NCBI GenBank assembly: GCA_026395405.1
Contig: JAPLYU010000001.1
Location: 124,001 to 188,000, forward strand
Direction of reading: 5' to 3'
From: Candidatus Saccharimonadota bacterium
GTDB lineage: Bacteria > Patescibacteriota > Saccharimonadia > Saccharimonadales > Saccharimonadaceae
DNA length: 64,000 bases
The first letter of the stretch is position 1, and every line of letters begins with the position of its first letter. Positions 50,498-60,346 of this stretch are shown here, piece by piece. The notes under the pieces were generated by a model, which saw nothing but the letters and a program-made list of their open reading frames with translations, did not search any database and was not told the DNA's origin. The position numbers and the translations under genes are program-made.

Positions 50498-51604
50498 ATG
50501 AATAAACGTGATTATTATGAGATTTTAGGTATCAGTAAAAATGCCTCGGACGACGAGATTAAAAAAGCTTATCGCAAGGCGGCTGTTAAGTATCACCCGG
50601 ATAAAGACGGTGGTGATGAAGCTAAATTCAAAGAGGCCGGTGAAGCCTACGAAGTGCTAAAAGACAGTCAAAAACGTCAACGCTACGACCAGTTCGGACA
50701 CGCTGGTGTCGGTGGAAATAACGGTGGCGGGGCCTCTGCTGGCAACCCATTCGGTGGTGGTTTCGGCGGATTTAATGGCCAAAATATTAATTTCGATTTT
50801 GGCGATGGCGGACTGGGTGACATATTCGGTCAATTCTTTGGTGGCGGCGGTAGAAATCAAGCACCCAGACGTGGCCAAGACGTAGAAGTATCGTTGCAAC
50901 TGACTTTCGAAGAAGCAGTTTTTGGAGTTGAAGAAAAAATTCAACTGGAAATGGATGACGAATGTTCGCATTGTCATGGAACAACTGTAGAGCCTGGTTA
51001 TGACATGAAAACCTGCCCAACCTGTAAAGGCGCTGGTCAAGTTAACCGTGCAATGAATACGATTTTTGGACCGATTCAACAAACGGTAACCTGTGAAACC
51101 TGTGGAGGACGCGGAAAAGTCCCTGAAAAAACCTGTACAGTTTGTCGAGGTAAAGGTGTCGAACGTCGTAAACGCACAATTAATTTGAAAATACCTGCTG
51201 GTATAGACGATGGAGCAACGATTCGTCTAAGTGGCCACGGCGAAGCTATTGGTAATGGTGAAAAAGGTGATTTGTATGTTCATATTCGCGTCAAGGCACA
51301 CAAACAGTTCACCCGCGAAGGTGATATTATCCTATCAGAACAGCATATTGGCATGGTCGACGCAACTTTGGGAACTGAAGTCGATGTAGACACTGTTGAT
51401 GGCAAGGTTCGCATGAAAGTCCCAGCCGGAACTCAATCCGGGACTGACTTCAAATTATCAAATCATGGAGTCCCACATATAAAAAGCGAAAAACGCGGCC
51501 CACACATAGTAAGTGTCGTTGTTGACATTCCTACGAAACTATCAAAAAAACAACGTGAACTGCTGGCAGAATTTGAATCAGACAAAAAACGAAGCTTTTT
51601 CTAG
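50498..51604 (+). CDS. dnaJ: Chaperone protein DnaJ (Hsp40)
   Basis: 368 residues: a J-domain with H33-P-D35, a G/F-rich region (about 70-120), a cysteine-rich zinc domain with four C-x2-C motifs ([32 protein letters not shown]; the first lacks the usual GxG ending), and C-terminal beta domains with the dimer end. DnaJ delivers substrates to DnaK and stimulates its ATPase. Its own CIRCE promoter makes it the third HrcA target here. The transcript should be leaderless or nearly so. Confidence 0.97.
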   Translation: MNKRDYYEILGISKNASDDEIKKAYRKAAVKYHPDKDGGDEAKFKEAGEAYEVLKDSQKRQRYDQFGHAGVGGNNGGGASAGNPFGGGFGGFNGQNINFDFGDGGLGDIFGQFFGGGGRNQAPRRGQDVEVSLQLTFEEAVFGVEEKIQLEMDDECSHCHGTTVEPGYDMKTCPTCKGAGQVNRAMNTIFGPIQQTVTCETCGGRGKVPEKTCTVCRGKGVERRKRTINLKIPAGIDDGATIRLSGHGEAIGNGEKGDLYVHIRVKAHKQFTREGDIILSEQHIGMVDATLGTEVDVDTVDGKVRMKVPAGTQSGTDFKLSNHGVPHIKSEKRGPHIVSVVVDIPTKLSKKQRELLAEFESDKKRSFF

Positions 51605-51640
51605 CCATTTAGTTTATACTTAAAACAAACAGGAGGGTAC

Positions 51641-54600
51641 ATGGGCAACATCTTTTGGGGGATATTGTTTGTAATATTTTTAATTTGGCTATCCGCAAGA
51701 TCAAAAAAACATCCAAATCAATCAAATCAACCAGACAACATCAACATTGATTTTACCAGCAAAGACTATGCGCAAGGTTACTGGGATGGCTATAGGGCTC
51801 ATCAAAAAGAATCCGGTATCGAGACCAGTCACCCTACTTATACTGCAACCGAACCGCATAAAGTTGTTGAACAACAAAAACCATCACTTGAACCACACCC
51901 AGAACCTCATCCAAAGCCCGTTTATACTATGGGCGTAACAGTCAATAATGACGAAGCAGTAATTAGCTCAGCAAAATTAAAAGAAAAACACGACCTTCAA
52001 AATATCAACATTACCCTTTATGTCGCCAGTTTCTTATTAGTTGCTGCCGTTGGATTGTTTGTTGCTACGACCTTGCCGGAATCGATTCGCTTTATTGGTG
52101 TCTGGGTTGTTACAATTGCGTTTTATGCTGCTGGATTGCTACTGCATGATACCGTCAAAAAATTACGTCCCGCCGCCGTTGCTTTTGTAGGTACGGGCCT
52201 AGCGATATTGCCATTTACTGGGATTGCCATGTACAGTTTTATACTGCATGATGCAGCGGTTTGTTGGTTTATTACGTCGGTGATTGGGCTATTTGCATTT
52301 GCATTTGCCTCAATTCGCCTGCAAAACCAAATCGTCTCGTACTTAACAATTGCATTCGCGACTAGCATGGCAATTTCAAGTGTTGCAGTACTGCACGCAG
52401 CATTAATTTGGTATTTTGTCGTTATGATTGTATTTGGGACAGTCATGACATTCATTGCTAAAACCAAAAAAAAATGGGTTCCGGCTTGTTTTGTAAAACC
52501 AATCTACGACTCTAGCAGTTGGATTGTCCCACTAACGATTATCGCCAGCCTACTATCATTTAATAACATGACAGTCAGAGATTATTGGATTGTTTCACTT
52601 GTAAGCGCTTTGTACTACGGGGCTGTTGCGGTTTCTTCAGTCCAGGGGAGAGACATTTCAATATTTGTATCCAGACTACTGGCAAGCCTAGGCTTGGTGC
52701 TGATGACATACGATTTTACTAATTCCTGGACAGCAGTTGGACTGGCACTGTCAGCTGTTAGCATTGTCCAGTTGGCAATATCAGTTGTATTTCTTCCAAA
52801 AAAAGTTCAGGGCGATTCGAACAACGAAACCTGGCTTTGGCTGGGCCTAGTTTTCCAATTGATAGCAATCTTGTTTATTTTACAGGATGCTTCATGGGCT
52901 TCAATAGTATCAGGACAACTGGCAGCACTATTGGTTATAAGTTTTGGCTTGGCATATTGGTTGAGAAGGGCAATAATATCAGTCTTTGGGACCGTTTCTT
53001 TGGCTATTTTACCTATTATTGTCGGCTATAATGTTTTCAAACCAGCACTCGAAGTTCAGTGGATTTCGATTACCTTCCTATCTTTGGCTGCGGTTACACT
53101 TGGGATTCGATTTGCAAAGAAACTGATTGCCACGCACCCGTCTATTTATCAATATTTGCTGGTAAATATTACATTGTTCCTAGTCGAATCTCTCATATTT
53201 ACGACAAATGTCAGTCATATCTGGGGTCTAGTAATCTGGTCTATCGCAGCGCTGCTGGTCTATGGTCTGATGTTTATCGAGCGTCGCCCATGGATTAGCG
53301 TTGTGTCGAATGGGATGATTCTATTCGCTGTCTATAGTTTCGTATACCCTGACATCAAATCGCATTGGGTTTCGTTGATATTCCTAGTGATGGCGGCAAT
53401 TTCGCTGGGAGTTCGCTATTACAAGAAACTAGTTAACGAATATCCTTCTATTTTGCCGTTTTTGGTCATAAACTTTGTGCTATTTCTAGCAGAGTCATTG
53501 GTGTTTACGTTCAATGTCGAACGCTATTGGGGGCTGGCGATTTGGACGGTCGCCACACTGTTGGTTTATGGTTTGATGTATATTGAGCGTCGTCCGTGGG
53601 TTAGTATCGTGTCGAACTTAATGATTTTATTTACTGTTGCAAATTATATCGGTCCTTATGTTAAGTCTTATTGGGTTGCTATGATATTCCTTGGTCTTGC
53701 CGCTATTGCGTTGACGGTCTGTGCGCTAAAGAATGAACTAAAAATTCATGCCCTAGCCCGGCCGTTCTGGGTTGCTAACTTCTCGTTATTTTTGGTAGAG
53801 TCTTTGGCTTATACGTTGAACATTAGTTTTGGATGGGGTTTTGCAATCTGGCTGGTTGCTTCAGCAATGTTATATTTGCTGACTTACATCGAACGCCAGC
53901 CGTTTTTCGCAATCTTTGCAAATGCAGTTTTCCTGGGTGCTAGTTTCTGGTTCGTCGAGCTGATGAAATACGACACGGTATGGAGAGGCGCTATCATTTC
54001 TTGGATTGCTTTCATCTCTTTCTACGGCGCCTATTGGGGATTACAGACAATATCCAAAAAACAATATTCTTTGTATTTTTGGTGGTATGCAGTTGTTGTA
54101 GGCGGAGTAATCAGTTTAATGAATTTGCTGTCGACGGACAAACCGTTTGTAATTACTGCTGGTATTGGGCTAGTCGTCGTCACAGGTGCAATTGCTTATG
54201 AGGGTTGGCGTAAACGTCAATTTGAATATATTGATGTTGCTGCAATTTTGGCGACTATCGGCCTACAGCGAATTTTGTACATACTGGCTCCTGATACTAA
54301 TTTGCTAGCCTATACCCACTGGTGGTCTGCTGTATTTGCGGGCTTGGGTTATATGTATTATGCCGCTGGAAAACGACAAGATGCCAAGGCCCTTATTTAT
54401 TTCGCCCTGGCAATCATGACATTCTTCACCGGGATTTCGGCTCTTGGGATGCTGGGCGAGGGGACATTGGCGGTTTCATATCAGACGATATTTATAATTG
54501 AACATCTTTTGCTGCTGACTGCCGGCCTGGTTCTATCACGGAAAATTTTGACAATTTGGGGGGCTGTCGCTGTTATTCTAGCGGTTTTGTGGATGATTAA

Positions 54601-54694
54601 AGATTACGGATATTTGCTATTGGCAGTCGCCGCCATGGTGCTAATCGGCTTTGCAATTTTTGCACTTGTCAGGCAATCAAAGAACGCTAAATGA
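51641..54694 (+). CDS. Giant polytopic membrane protein with ~100-residue internal repeats
   Basis: 1017 residues. A short N-terminal helix (1-18) and a hydrophilic, proline/histidine-rich cytoplasmic stretch (to about 115) precede some 25-30 hydrophobic helices. A unit of about 100 residues is repeated at least three times between about 475 and 775: compare IWSIAALLVYGLMFIERR, IWTVATLLVYGLMYIERR and IWLVASAMLYLLTYIERQ, each preceded by LFL(V/A)ESL. DUF2157/DUF2339-like proteins have similar layouts. AGGAGGG before the ATG is a strong SD. Function unknown. Confidence 0.75.
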   Translation: MGNIFWGILFVIFLIWLSARSKKHPNQSNQPDNINIDFTSKDYAQGYWDGYRAHQKESGIETSHPTYTATEPHKVVEQQKPSLEPHPEPHPKPVYTMGVTVNNDEAVISSAKLKEKHDLQNINITLYVASFLLVAAVGLFVATTLPESIRFIGVWVVTIAFYAAGLLLHDTVKKLRPAAVAFVGTGLAILPFTGIAMYSFILHDAAVCWFITSVIGLFAFAFASIRLQNQIVSYLTIAFATSMAISSVAVLHAALIWYFVVMIVFGTVMTFIAKTKKKWVPACFVKPIYDSSSWIVPLTIIASLLSFNNMTVRDYWIVSLVSALYYGAVAVSSVQGRDISIFVSRLLASLGLVLMTYDFTNSWTAVGLALSAVSIVQLAISVVFLPKKVQGDSNNETWLWLGLVFQLIAILFILQDASWASIVSGQLAALLVISFGLAYWLRRAIISVFGTVSLAILPIIVGYNVFKPALEVQWISITFLSLAAVTLGIRFAKKLIATHPSIYQYLLVNITLFLVESLIFTTNVSHIWGLVIWSIAALLVYGLMFIERRPWISVVSNGMILFAVYSFVYPDIKSHWVSLIFLVMAAISLGVRYYKKLVNEYPSILPFLVINFVLFLAESLVFTFNVERYWGLAIWTVATLLVYGLMYIERRPWVSIVSNLMILFTVANYIGPYVKSYWVAMIFLGLAAIALTVCALKNELKIHALARPFWVANFSLFLVESLAYTLNISFGWGFAIWLVASAMLYLLTYIERQPFFAIFANAVFLGASFWFVELMKYDTVWRGAIISWIAFISFYGAYWGLQTISKKQYSLYFWWYAVVVGGVISLMNLLSTDKPFVITAGIGLVVVTGAIAYEGWRKRQFEYIDVAAILATIGLQRILYILAPDTNLLAYTHWWSAVFAGLGYMYYAAGKRQDAKALIYFALAIMTFFTGISALGMLGEGTLAVSYQTIFIIEHLLLLTAGLVLSRKILTIWGAVAVILAVLWMIKDYGYLLLAVAAMVLIGFAIFALVRQSKNAK

Positions 54695-54777
54695 TATCAT
54701 ATTAAATCCGCGCAAGCGCAACTCTGTTATGGTTGCATTAACACTGTAAATATGGTATAGTGTAGGTAGGATAACAT

Positions 54778-56532
54778 ATGTCAAACACAAAAAACATCGA
54801 AGGCTATAATGGTATTTATCTTGAACGAAGTGGTAAGGACAGCCTTGCGATGGTTGAAACTTTAATGAATCCTCCTGAATTTCCACTCGTCGAATCTGAA
54901 AAAGACGAGATTCAATCGTTTGAAACATTCATTTTCAACCATGACGTTTTAGACGGCATAACCGTTGGGGAACTTCCCTCTATCATTAAAAGCGAGACTA
55001 CAACGGCCCCTCAATTTTTTGCTGAGGCTTTTTTGAAAGGAAAAATCACCCTACCGGAGCTTGATGGTGTTAACCCGACTTTTGATTCATCTGCAGATGT
55101 CTATAAGTGGTTAGCGAGTCAAGTTCATAATTCAACCGTCGACGAAGAGACTATGAGAAAAATGGCTAAAGAAAGTTCAAAGTATTATGTACGCCTAGCG
55201 TCAGAAAAATTACTTGATGGAGGCCAGCCCGATTCTTCCACGCTTGACTACATGTCAATCGTCTTAAACCCGGACGAAATAATTCGCGGTTCAGAGTCTG
55301 CAGTCCAAGCCCGGCAATTCCTAAAAAGTTTGCGACATGACTACAAAGAAGGTGGTAACCGTTTGGATGGAGCAAAGCGTGCGCTTATTGATGTATATCT
55401 AGCCAAAATTAACAGGCAAGTAGTGGGTAATATGACAACCCTTGATTACCTGGTTGATCAATCAAAGCTGATTGGCGATGAAGATACAGCATCGGTTGCA
55501 GCCGGAGTAATTCCTCCTGCGATTTTTAATGCTCTTGAAAAAAGAGACTCAAGCGCACTGAAGGTTCTTGATTACTTAAGAAATGGCAAAGGTTTTGACG
55601 AGGACGGTAACGCAACGGCAGTAGACGAAGAGGTTATCGGATACGATGCACCCGATTCGCCCGAATCCGTGGCTAGACAGCCCCTATTCACTATTGAGCA
55701 ACGAGAAAAACTAAAAGACTTCAAATTAAAACCTCAGGAAATGATAGGTTTGTACAGCAGAATTCTTCGTAGTGGCGGACTTCTAAGTTCTGAAGACTCC
55801 AGTACTTGGTCGCCGACGCGCACAACTCGGGCAGCCGATGGTAAATGGCAAGTTGTTATAAATCCTGGCCGGGGTATTTTTGAGGTCGATGGATATAACG
55901 GGTCTTTCAAAGTACCGTCCGAAGAACGATCAATTTTCGACTGCATAATAACTGGCGGGTTCCACGAATTAGAACACGTAAATCAAAACGAAATTAACCA
56001 CTCACTCAGCAAGAATCTCAAAATTATCGGACTAAAAGGAAAACGAGCTGGTATGTTATTTGAAGGCGGCGCCAACTTTAAACAAAGACAAGCTGAAGCG
56101 GCGCTATTTGGAAAAAGCAAACCAATATCTTTGGCATATGCCCGTGCTTTGCAAGTTATTGAAAACGGAGGCAGTATTTTTGATGCGGCACGGGCTTCAT
56201 ATAAGGAAAAACTGCGGACTTTACCGGATTCTGACCCTGCAGAGCTGGCGACCGTGGCAGCTAGAAGCGTACTGCGACTGAAAGCTCATGGTGGTATGGA
56301 TTCACAGCCTATGGCTTATGCCGAAGAAGTGATTATGGGACAAGAATTAAAGAATTCACCGGTTGAGGTAAAAGCTAGGGCAGTTGCCGTGACGAGTTTA
56401 GATTTTGTCGATCAGGTTCGTTTGTACAGATATGGACTACTCGAATTGCCGGAGTCTGCCGGGCAAGATTGGACTGAATTTATTATGAAGGAAGCCGAGC
56501 CATACATTAAAGCGGCGCTTTCCGTCGCGTAG
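54778..56532 (+). CDS. Putative zinc metallopeptidase with HExxH (DUF1704/QEGLA-like)
   Basis: 584 residues, cytoplasmic. The N-terminal ~300 residues are helical without known motifs. The C-terminal half has GGFHELEHVNQ with H396-E-x2-H400, and 29 residues later FEGGANFKQRQAE with E429, the spacing and style of the DUF1704 tyrosine/glutamate carboxypeptidase family (HExxH...EEGLA). This would make it a zinc peptidase; substrate unknown. The EGGA variant and the large N-terminal part set it apart from described members. TATAGT and TAGGTAGGA lie upstream of the ATG. Single-gene unit. Confidence 0.55.
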   Translation: MSNTKNIEGYNGIYLERSGKDSLAMVETLMNPPEFPLVESEKDEIQSFETFIFNHDVLDGITVGELPSIIKSETTTAPQFFAEAFLKGKITLPELDGVNPTFDSSADVYKWLASQVHNSTVDEETMRKMAKESSKYYVRLASEKLLDGGQPDSSTLDYMSIVLNPDEIIRGSESAVQARQFLKSLRHDYKEGGNRLDGAKRALIDVYLAKINRQVVGNMTTLDYLVDQSKLIGDEDTASVAAGVIPPAIFNALEKRDSSALKVLDYLRNGKGFDEDGNATAVDEEVIGYDAPDSPESVARQPLFTIEQREKLKDFKLKPQEMIGLYSRILRSGGLLSSEDSSTWSPTRTTRAADGKWQVVINPGRGIFEVDGYNGSFKVPSEERSIFDCIITGGFHELEHVNQNEINHSLSKNLKIIGLKGKRAGMLFEGGANFKQRQAEAALFGKSKPISLAYARALQVIENGGSIFDAARASYKEKLRTLPDSDPAELATVAARSVLRLKAHGGMDSQPMAYAEEVIMGQELKNSPVEVKARAVAVTSLDFVDQVRLYRYGLLELPESAGQDWTEFIMKEAEPYIKAALSVA

Positions 56533-56568
56533 TCAACTGGCAAATCGGGCAGTAACCACAAGAGTATA

Positions 56569-56598
56569 TTGACAAATTGACGTTTATTACGATATAAT
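56569..56598 (+). promoter_or_regulatory. Promoter of the rimB-like/Mur-ligase/rimK operon
   Basis: TTGACA (56569-56574), 18-nt spacer, TATAAT (56593-56598); a perfect-consensus pair 39 nt before the first ATG. Confidence 0.85.
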
Positions 56599-56637
56599 TA
56601 GCTAATAAAGTCAAACATTTAGCTTGAAAGGCTAGGT

Positions 56638-57021
56638 ATGAAAACAGTTGGATTTATTGAAGAAGTTGTTTTTAAAGATTTTACAAAAAACCCCGTTAGG
56701 GCAAAAATTGATACCGGTGCGTACTCGGGTGCTATGCATGCCGAGGATATTAAAATTATTCAAAAAGATGATGGTCAGTACGTACTATCATTTAGACCAT
56801 TTGGGTTAAAAAAACCGGTAGAAAAAAAATGCTTTCGTTCAATTGAGGTCAGAAGTTCTGATGGATTAAACCAACAACGCTTTAGCATACTTACCAAAAT
56901 AACGATTTCAGGCAACGATTATACAATGCGGATATCCCTGACTGACAGGTCCAACATGAGTTACGAGGTGATTATTGGCCGTCGGTTTTTAAAGAATAAG
57001 TTTTTGGTAGACCCGAAATGA
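56638..57021 (+). CDS. RimB-like retropepsin-type aspartic protease
   Basis: 127 residues matching the RimK-associated RimB/Zn_protease (DUF/PF05618-like) family: AKIDTGAYSGAMHA with catalytic D25-T-G27, FRSIEVRSSDG, RFSILTKITISG, and YEVIIGRRFLKNKFLVDP at the end. These proteins have a retropepsin fold; RimB in Pseudomonas trims poly-glutamate tails added by RimK to ribosomal protein S6. The stop overlaps the next gene (ATGA), and rimK is third in the operon, so a ligase/protease cycle is likely. Confidence 0.82.
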   Translation: MKTVGFIEEVVFKDFTKNPVRAKIDTGAYSGAMHAEDIKIIQKDDGQYVLSFRPFGLKKPVEKKCFRSIEVRSSDGLNQQRFSILTKITISGNDYTMRISLTDRSNMSYEVIIGRRFLKNKFLVDPK

Positions 57022-58268
57022 TTAAGTCAAACTACCCGATAATCACCGTAACCGGCACAAAAGGAAAAACAAGTGTTGCTAGGATGCTTGATTTCGCGCT
57101 TGGGAAAAATTTTGAACAGGTTTTGCGAGTTGATACCGACGGTGCATATATTAACGGCTCATTGATATTTAGTGACGATGAAAGTCGGGATCGCTGGGGG
57201 TATACTCCAACAAATTGTCCAGGTCGTTTTTTGGCTCTTATTTCTGACAAATCAAACATCTCGATTTTGGAGTCGACAGTATTTTCATCAAAAACTGGAT
57301 TGGGTTATAAAGCCCATGATATTGGAATATTTACGAATGTTTTTGAAGATCACCTTGGCGGGACTAAAATGCTGAAAACTGTCGAAGACATCGCTAAACA
57401 TAAAAGTTTCGTCTTAAAATCAATTAAAAAAGGTGGAACGGCGATATATAACGGTGATGATGATTTGGTAGTCTCTCAACTTTCTGTAATTAAACCCGGC
57501 GTAAATCGGATTGCTGTTACCAAAAAACGTACACAAAACTCTGACGGAGCCGTTTGTTATATATCAGAAAAGAATCTAGAGATTATTGTGTCCGGGAAAA
57601 CAGTTTTAAAACTTGTATTAAATGATTTTCATTGGTTGCAAATTAATCACGGGCCATCTCTATATAACTTTGCCTTTGTTGTTTCAGCGCTTTTCTCTCT
57701 TTTGTCAAAAGAAAAGTTTAATTCATCGATTAATTTGTTGAGTGATTACACATATGACCCAGCTGGAGGACGTATGGTACAACTAAAAATTGCAGACGGT
57801 CCACGGGTAATTCTGGATTTTGCACACGAGAAGCAATCATTAATCGAAATCGCAAAATACGCCAGAAGCCTGGTCGGGAATGATAATTCGGTTGTTGGAG
57901 TTGTGAGGTTGGCGCCCAGTCGGACTGCTGAACTAATCGACGATACGGCGAAAAGTATAGTTCCAAGCTTTGATAAATTTATAGTTTACGATATGGTAGA
58001 TGGTTTTTTGAGGAAGGCCGGTGTAGTGAAGGGCTTTGCTAATAAAAAAGAAGAGGTAGGGTATATATCCAAACTTTTTTATGGATTTTTGCATAAGTAT
58101 GGTGCAAAGTCAGTAAAGCGTATAATTAGGGAGGACGAGGCGATTGCTGCGGCGATATCAGACGCAAAGCAAAATGATGTCGTTATTTACATAGTGAGTG
58201 GTGATAGCAGACGTTCATTTGAATTTCTAAAAGCAGCAGCAGATGGAAAGAAGGTAATAATATTATGA
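57018..58268 (+). CDS. Mur ligase-family protein, cyanophycin-synthetase C-terminal type
   Basis: 416 residues. ATP-binding TGTKGKTS at 12-19, TDGAYINGS, ILESTVFSSKTGLGY, HDIGIFTNVFEDHLGG and YNGDDDLV follow the order in the Mur-ligase half of cyanophycin synthetase (CphA), and VILDFAHEKQSL matches the later YDYAHNP region. It lacks the UDP-MurNAc-binding first domain of MurC-F. In CphA this half adds the second amino acid to the chain begun by an ATP-grasp half; here the ATP-grasp protein is the separate downstream RimK. Four-base overlaps on both sides imply coupled translation. The product is unknown. Confidence 0.8.
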   Translation: MIKSNYPIITVTGTKGKTSVARMLDFALGKNFEQVLRVDTDGAYINGSLIFSDDESRDRWGYTPTNCPGRFLALISDKSNISILESTVFSSKTGLGYKAHDIGIFTNVFEDHLGGTKMLKTVEDIAKHKSFVLKSIKKGGTAIYNGDDDLVVSQLSVIKPGVNRIAVTKKRTQNSDGAVCYISEKNLEIIVSGKTVLKLVLNDFHWLQINHGPSLYNFAFVVSALFSLLSKEKFNSSINLLSDYTYDPAGGRMVQLKIADGPRVILDFAHEKQSLIEIAKYARSLVGNDNSVVGVVRLAPSRTAELIDDTAKSIVPSFDKFIVYDMVDGFLRKAGVVKGFANKKEEVGYISKLFYGFLHKYGAKSVKRIIREDEAIAAAISDAKQNDVVIYIVSGDSRRSFEFLKAAADGKKVIIL

Positions 58269-59176
58269 AAATAGCGATTTTATCCAATGGACCAGGAAAC
58301 TATTCCACAAAGCGACTCAAGGAAGAGGCCATAAAACGTGGTCATGATGTATCCATTATTAAATATAAAGAATGTTATGCATCGATTGAACAAAACAACC
58401 CGAAGGTTAGTTATAGGGGTGAAGATTTAGGAAATTTTGATGCTGTTATCCCTAGAATCGCGTCGTATATGACTATGTATGGAACGGCAATTGTTCGCCA
58501 ATTAGAGATGCAGGGGATTTATACTGTATCCAGCTCGATTGCGATAAGTCGTTCGCGTGATAAAATGCGTAGTTTACAACTACTAGCCAAATATGGCGTA
58601 GGGATTCCAAAGACTGTGGTATCGCGAAATACTACCGATATTGACGATTTGCTTGAAAGAGTTGGCGGAACGCCAGTGATAATTAAACTTGCACGCGGGA
58701 CTCATGGTAACGGCGTTGTTTTAGCTGAAACCAAAAAAGCCGCCAAATCAGTATTGCAAGCGTTCTATCTGACAAATGACGACGGAACAAATATTCTGTT
58801 GCAAGAATTTGTTAAAGAATCAGAAGGAACCGATATTCGTGCGTTTGTAGTGGGCAGCCGGGTTGTCGCCAGTATGAAACGTCAAAGTTTGGATGATGAC
58901 TTTCGTTCTAATCTGCACAAAGGCGGTGAAGGAACTTCAGTCAAGCTTTCCGAGGAAGAAAAGAAAGTCGCTGTCAAAGCCGCAAAAGCTATGGGGCTTA
59001 ATATCGCCGGCGTTGATTTACTTAGGAGTGCCAGGGGACCGTTAGTGTTAGAGGTGAATGCCAGTCCGGGGTTTGATATTGAAAAAGTAACCGGTCGTGA
59101 TGTTGCCGGACCGTTCATCGAATATATCGAGCAAAACGCAAAACGCCGAAACAAAAAAGATAAAGTCGGCGCCTAA
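58265..59176 (+). CDS. rimK: RimK-type ATP-grasp glutamate ligase
   Basis: 303 residues, collinear with E. coli RimK (300): LKEEAIKRGHDVSI, NFDAVIPRIASYMT, SRDKMRSLQLLAKYG, IIKLARGTHGNGVVLAET, LLQEFVKESEGTDIRAFVVG, DDFRSNLHKGGEG, AGVDLLRSARGPLVLEVNAS. RimK adds glutamates to the C-terminus of ribosomal protein S6; relatives make other gamma- or alpha-linked peptides. Overlaps the Mur ligase gene by 4 nt. The Mur ligase partner is unexpected for an S6-modifying RimK and suggests a different or additional polymer product. Confidence 0.88.
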   Translation: MKIAILSNGPGNYSTKRLKEEAIKRGHDVSIIKYKECYASIEQNNPKVSYRGEDLGNFDAVIPRIASYMTMYGTAIVRQLEMQGIYTVSSSIAISRSRDKMRSLQLLAKYGVGIPKTVVSRNTTDIDDLLERVGGTPVIIKLARGTHGNGVVLAETKKAAKSVLQAFYLTNDDGTNILLQEFVKESEGTDIRAFVVGSRVVASMKRQSLDDDFRSNLHKGGEGTSVKLSEEEKKVAVKAAKAMGLNIAGVDLLRSARGPLVLEVNASPGFDIEKVTGRDVAGPFIEYIEQNAKRRNKKDKVGA

Positions 59177-59190
59177 GGCAGTAGTACTGC

Positions 59191-59196
59191 TATAAT
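59191..59196 (+). promoter_or_regulatory. -10 box of the DUF192 gene, leaderless
   Basis: TATAAT, then 6 nt, then ATG at 59203. The ATG at 59197 touches the box and cannot be transcribed at normal spacing, so the promoter decides the start codon. Confidence 0.65.
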
Positions 59197-59202
59197 ATGC
59201 TT

Positions 59203-59697
59203 ATGATATTTCGTAGGCAGTCGATGTCTGGAAACCTTAGCACGACTTTGATTATTTCCGGCGTGATTTTGGTCGTCGGCATTACTTTTTTGTTGGTTTT
59301 TCTACCGATGTTATTACGGCCCGAAACGAAATTATGGATAGGCGATGGAATTTTCCGAATTGATGTTGCCTCAACCCAAATTGAACGGAAAAATGGTTTA
59401 TCTGGCAAATCAGAACTTGCCGCGGACCAGGCGTTACTAATGGTTTTCCCGGGTGAAGATAAATATGGGATTTGGATGAAAGACATGAACTTCCCAATCG
59501 ATATCGTATGGTTGAACAAACAAAAAGAAGTTGTATATATAGTAAAAAATGCGCCATTTGATGATCAAACTACTATTTATAAACCAAATACTTCTGCCCA
59601 ATATGTTGTCGAGTTTCCCGCGGGTACAACTGATTCAAAATCGATTGTGATTGGAAAGTCGGCGATATTTCAATATGACAATAAGGTGGTAAATTAA
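59203..59697 (+). CDS. DUF192 protein, membrane-anchored
   Basis: 164 residues from ATG 59203, chosen because the -10 box ends 6 nt upstream. One N-terminal TM helix (about 15-38) then a DUF192 domain: IERKNGLSGKSELAADQALLMVF, KYGIWMKDMNFPIDIVWL and VVYIVKNAPF. DUF192 is a small extracytoplasmic beta domain of unknown function. The next gene starts one base after its stop. Confidence 0.85.
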   Translation: MIFRRQSMSGNLSTTLIISGVILVVGITFLLVFLPMLLRPETKLWIGDGIFRIDVASTQIERKNGLSGKSELAADQALLMVFPGEDKYGIWMKDMNFPIDIVWLNKQKEVVYIVKNAPFDDQTTIYKPNTSAQYVVEFPAGTTDSKSIVIGKSAIFQYDNKVVN

Positions 59698-59698
59698 T

Positions 59699-60184
59699 AT
59701 GAATGCTACGATTGTTCTTTTTTCCTTTGCGGTGGTGATATTTGTGGCGGCATTCATCACCAAAAGGCGATTTGGTTTATTGGGTCTGGGTCTGGCGGCC
59801 GGTTCGATTCTAAGTGTGATTTGGGCGTATGATATTGGTTTGGAAGCCAGTTTATTTGGCGCTCCGTCTGGTCCGATAACGAAAGCTATTGTTTCGTGTT
59901 TGCTTATATTATTCCCGGCAGTTATTTTACTTTTCCATGGTGATAAGTATAAATCCATGGCCGGAAGGGTTATTGGTGCCATCTTATTTACACTATTGGC
60001 GGTCGGTTTTTTGATAGAACCTTTGTCCCATGCGGTTTCATCGCAAGGATTTGGATCCGAAGTCTTTAACTGGATACTTGATAACAGGAACACGATTATA
60101 GGGGCGGGATTGACTATTGCGATTATTGACTTGATATTAACCAAGCCAGCCCATTTCCCAAGCAAGCATCACAAGAAGCACTAA
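59699..60184 (+). CDS. Five-helix membrane protein, unknown
   Basis: 161 residues with about five TM helices and a basic histidine/lysine-rich tail (KPAHFPSKHHKKH). Layout resembles CvpA-like proteins, but the sequence match is not convincing. It is the second gene of the DUF192 unit, one base after that stop. Confidence 0.6.
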   Translation: MNATIVLFSFAVVIFVAAFITKRRFGLLGLGLAAGSILSVIWAYDIGLEASLFGAPSGPITKAIVSCLLILFPAVILLFHGDKYKSMAGRVIGAILFTLLAVGFLIEPLSHAVSSQGFGSEVFNWILDNRNTIIGAGLTIAIIDLILTKPAHFPSKHHKKH

Positions 60185-60230
60185 CTCACACTACGCACAA
60201 CTAGCCCAAACCTGACTTATTATCAATGTC

Positions 60231-60296
60231 CAGAATAAATTTCTCTGCCGTCAACGTATCAATAGATATGCTTCCGTCAGAGAAAATATTATTCTG
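60231..60296. terminator. Long imperfect inverted repeat downstream of the DUF192 operon
   Basis: CAGAATAAATTTCTCTG (60231-60247) faces CAGAGAAAATATTATTCTG (60278-60296). It could terminate the operon or be the relic of a small repeat; no clear T run follows. Confidence 0.45.
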
Positions 60297-60346
60297 AAAC
60301 AATGCTAATTAACCCAGATGTTGAGCTAATTGTACGTAGTGCGAGT

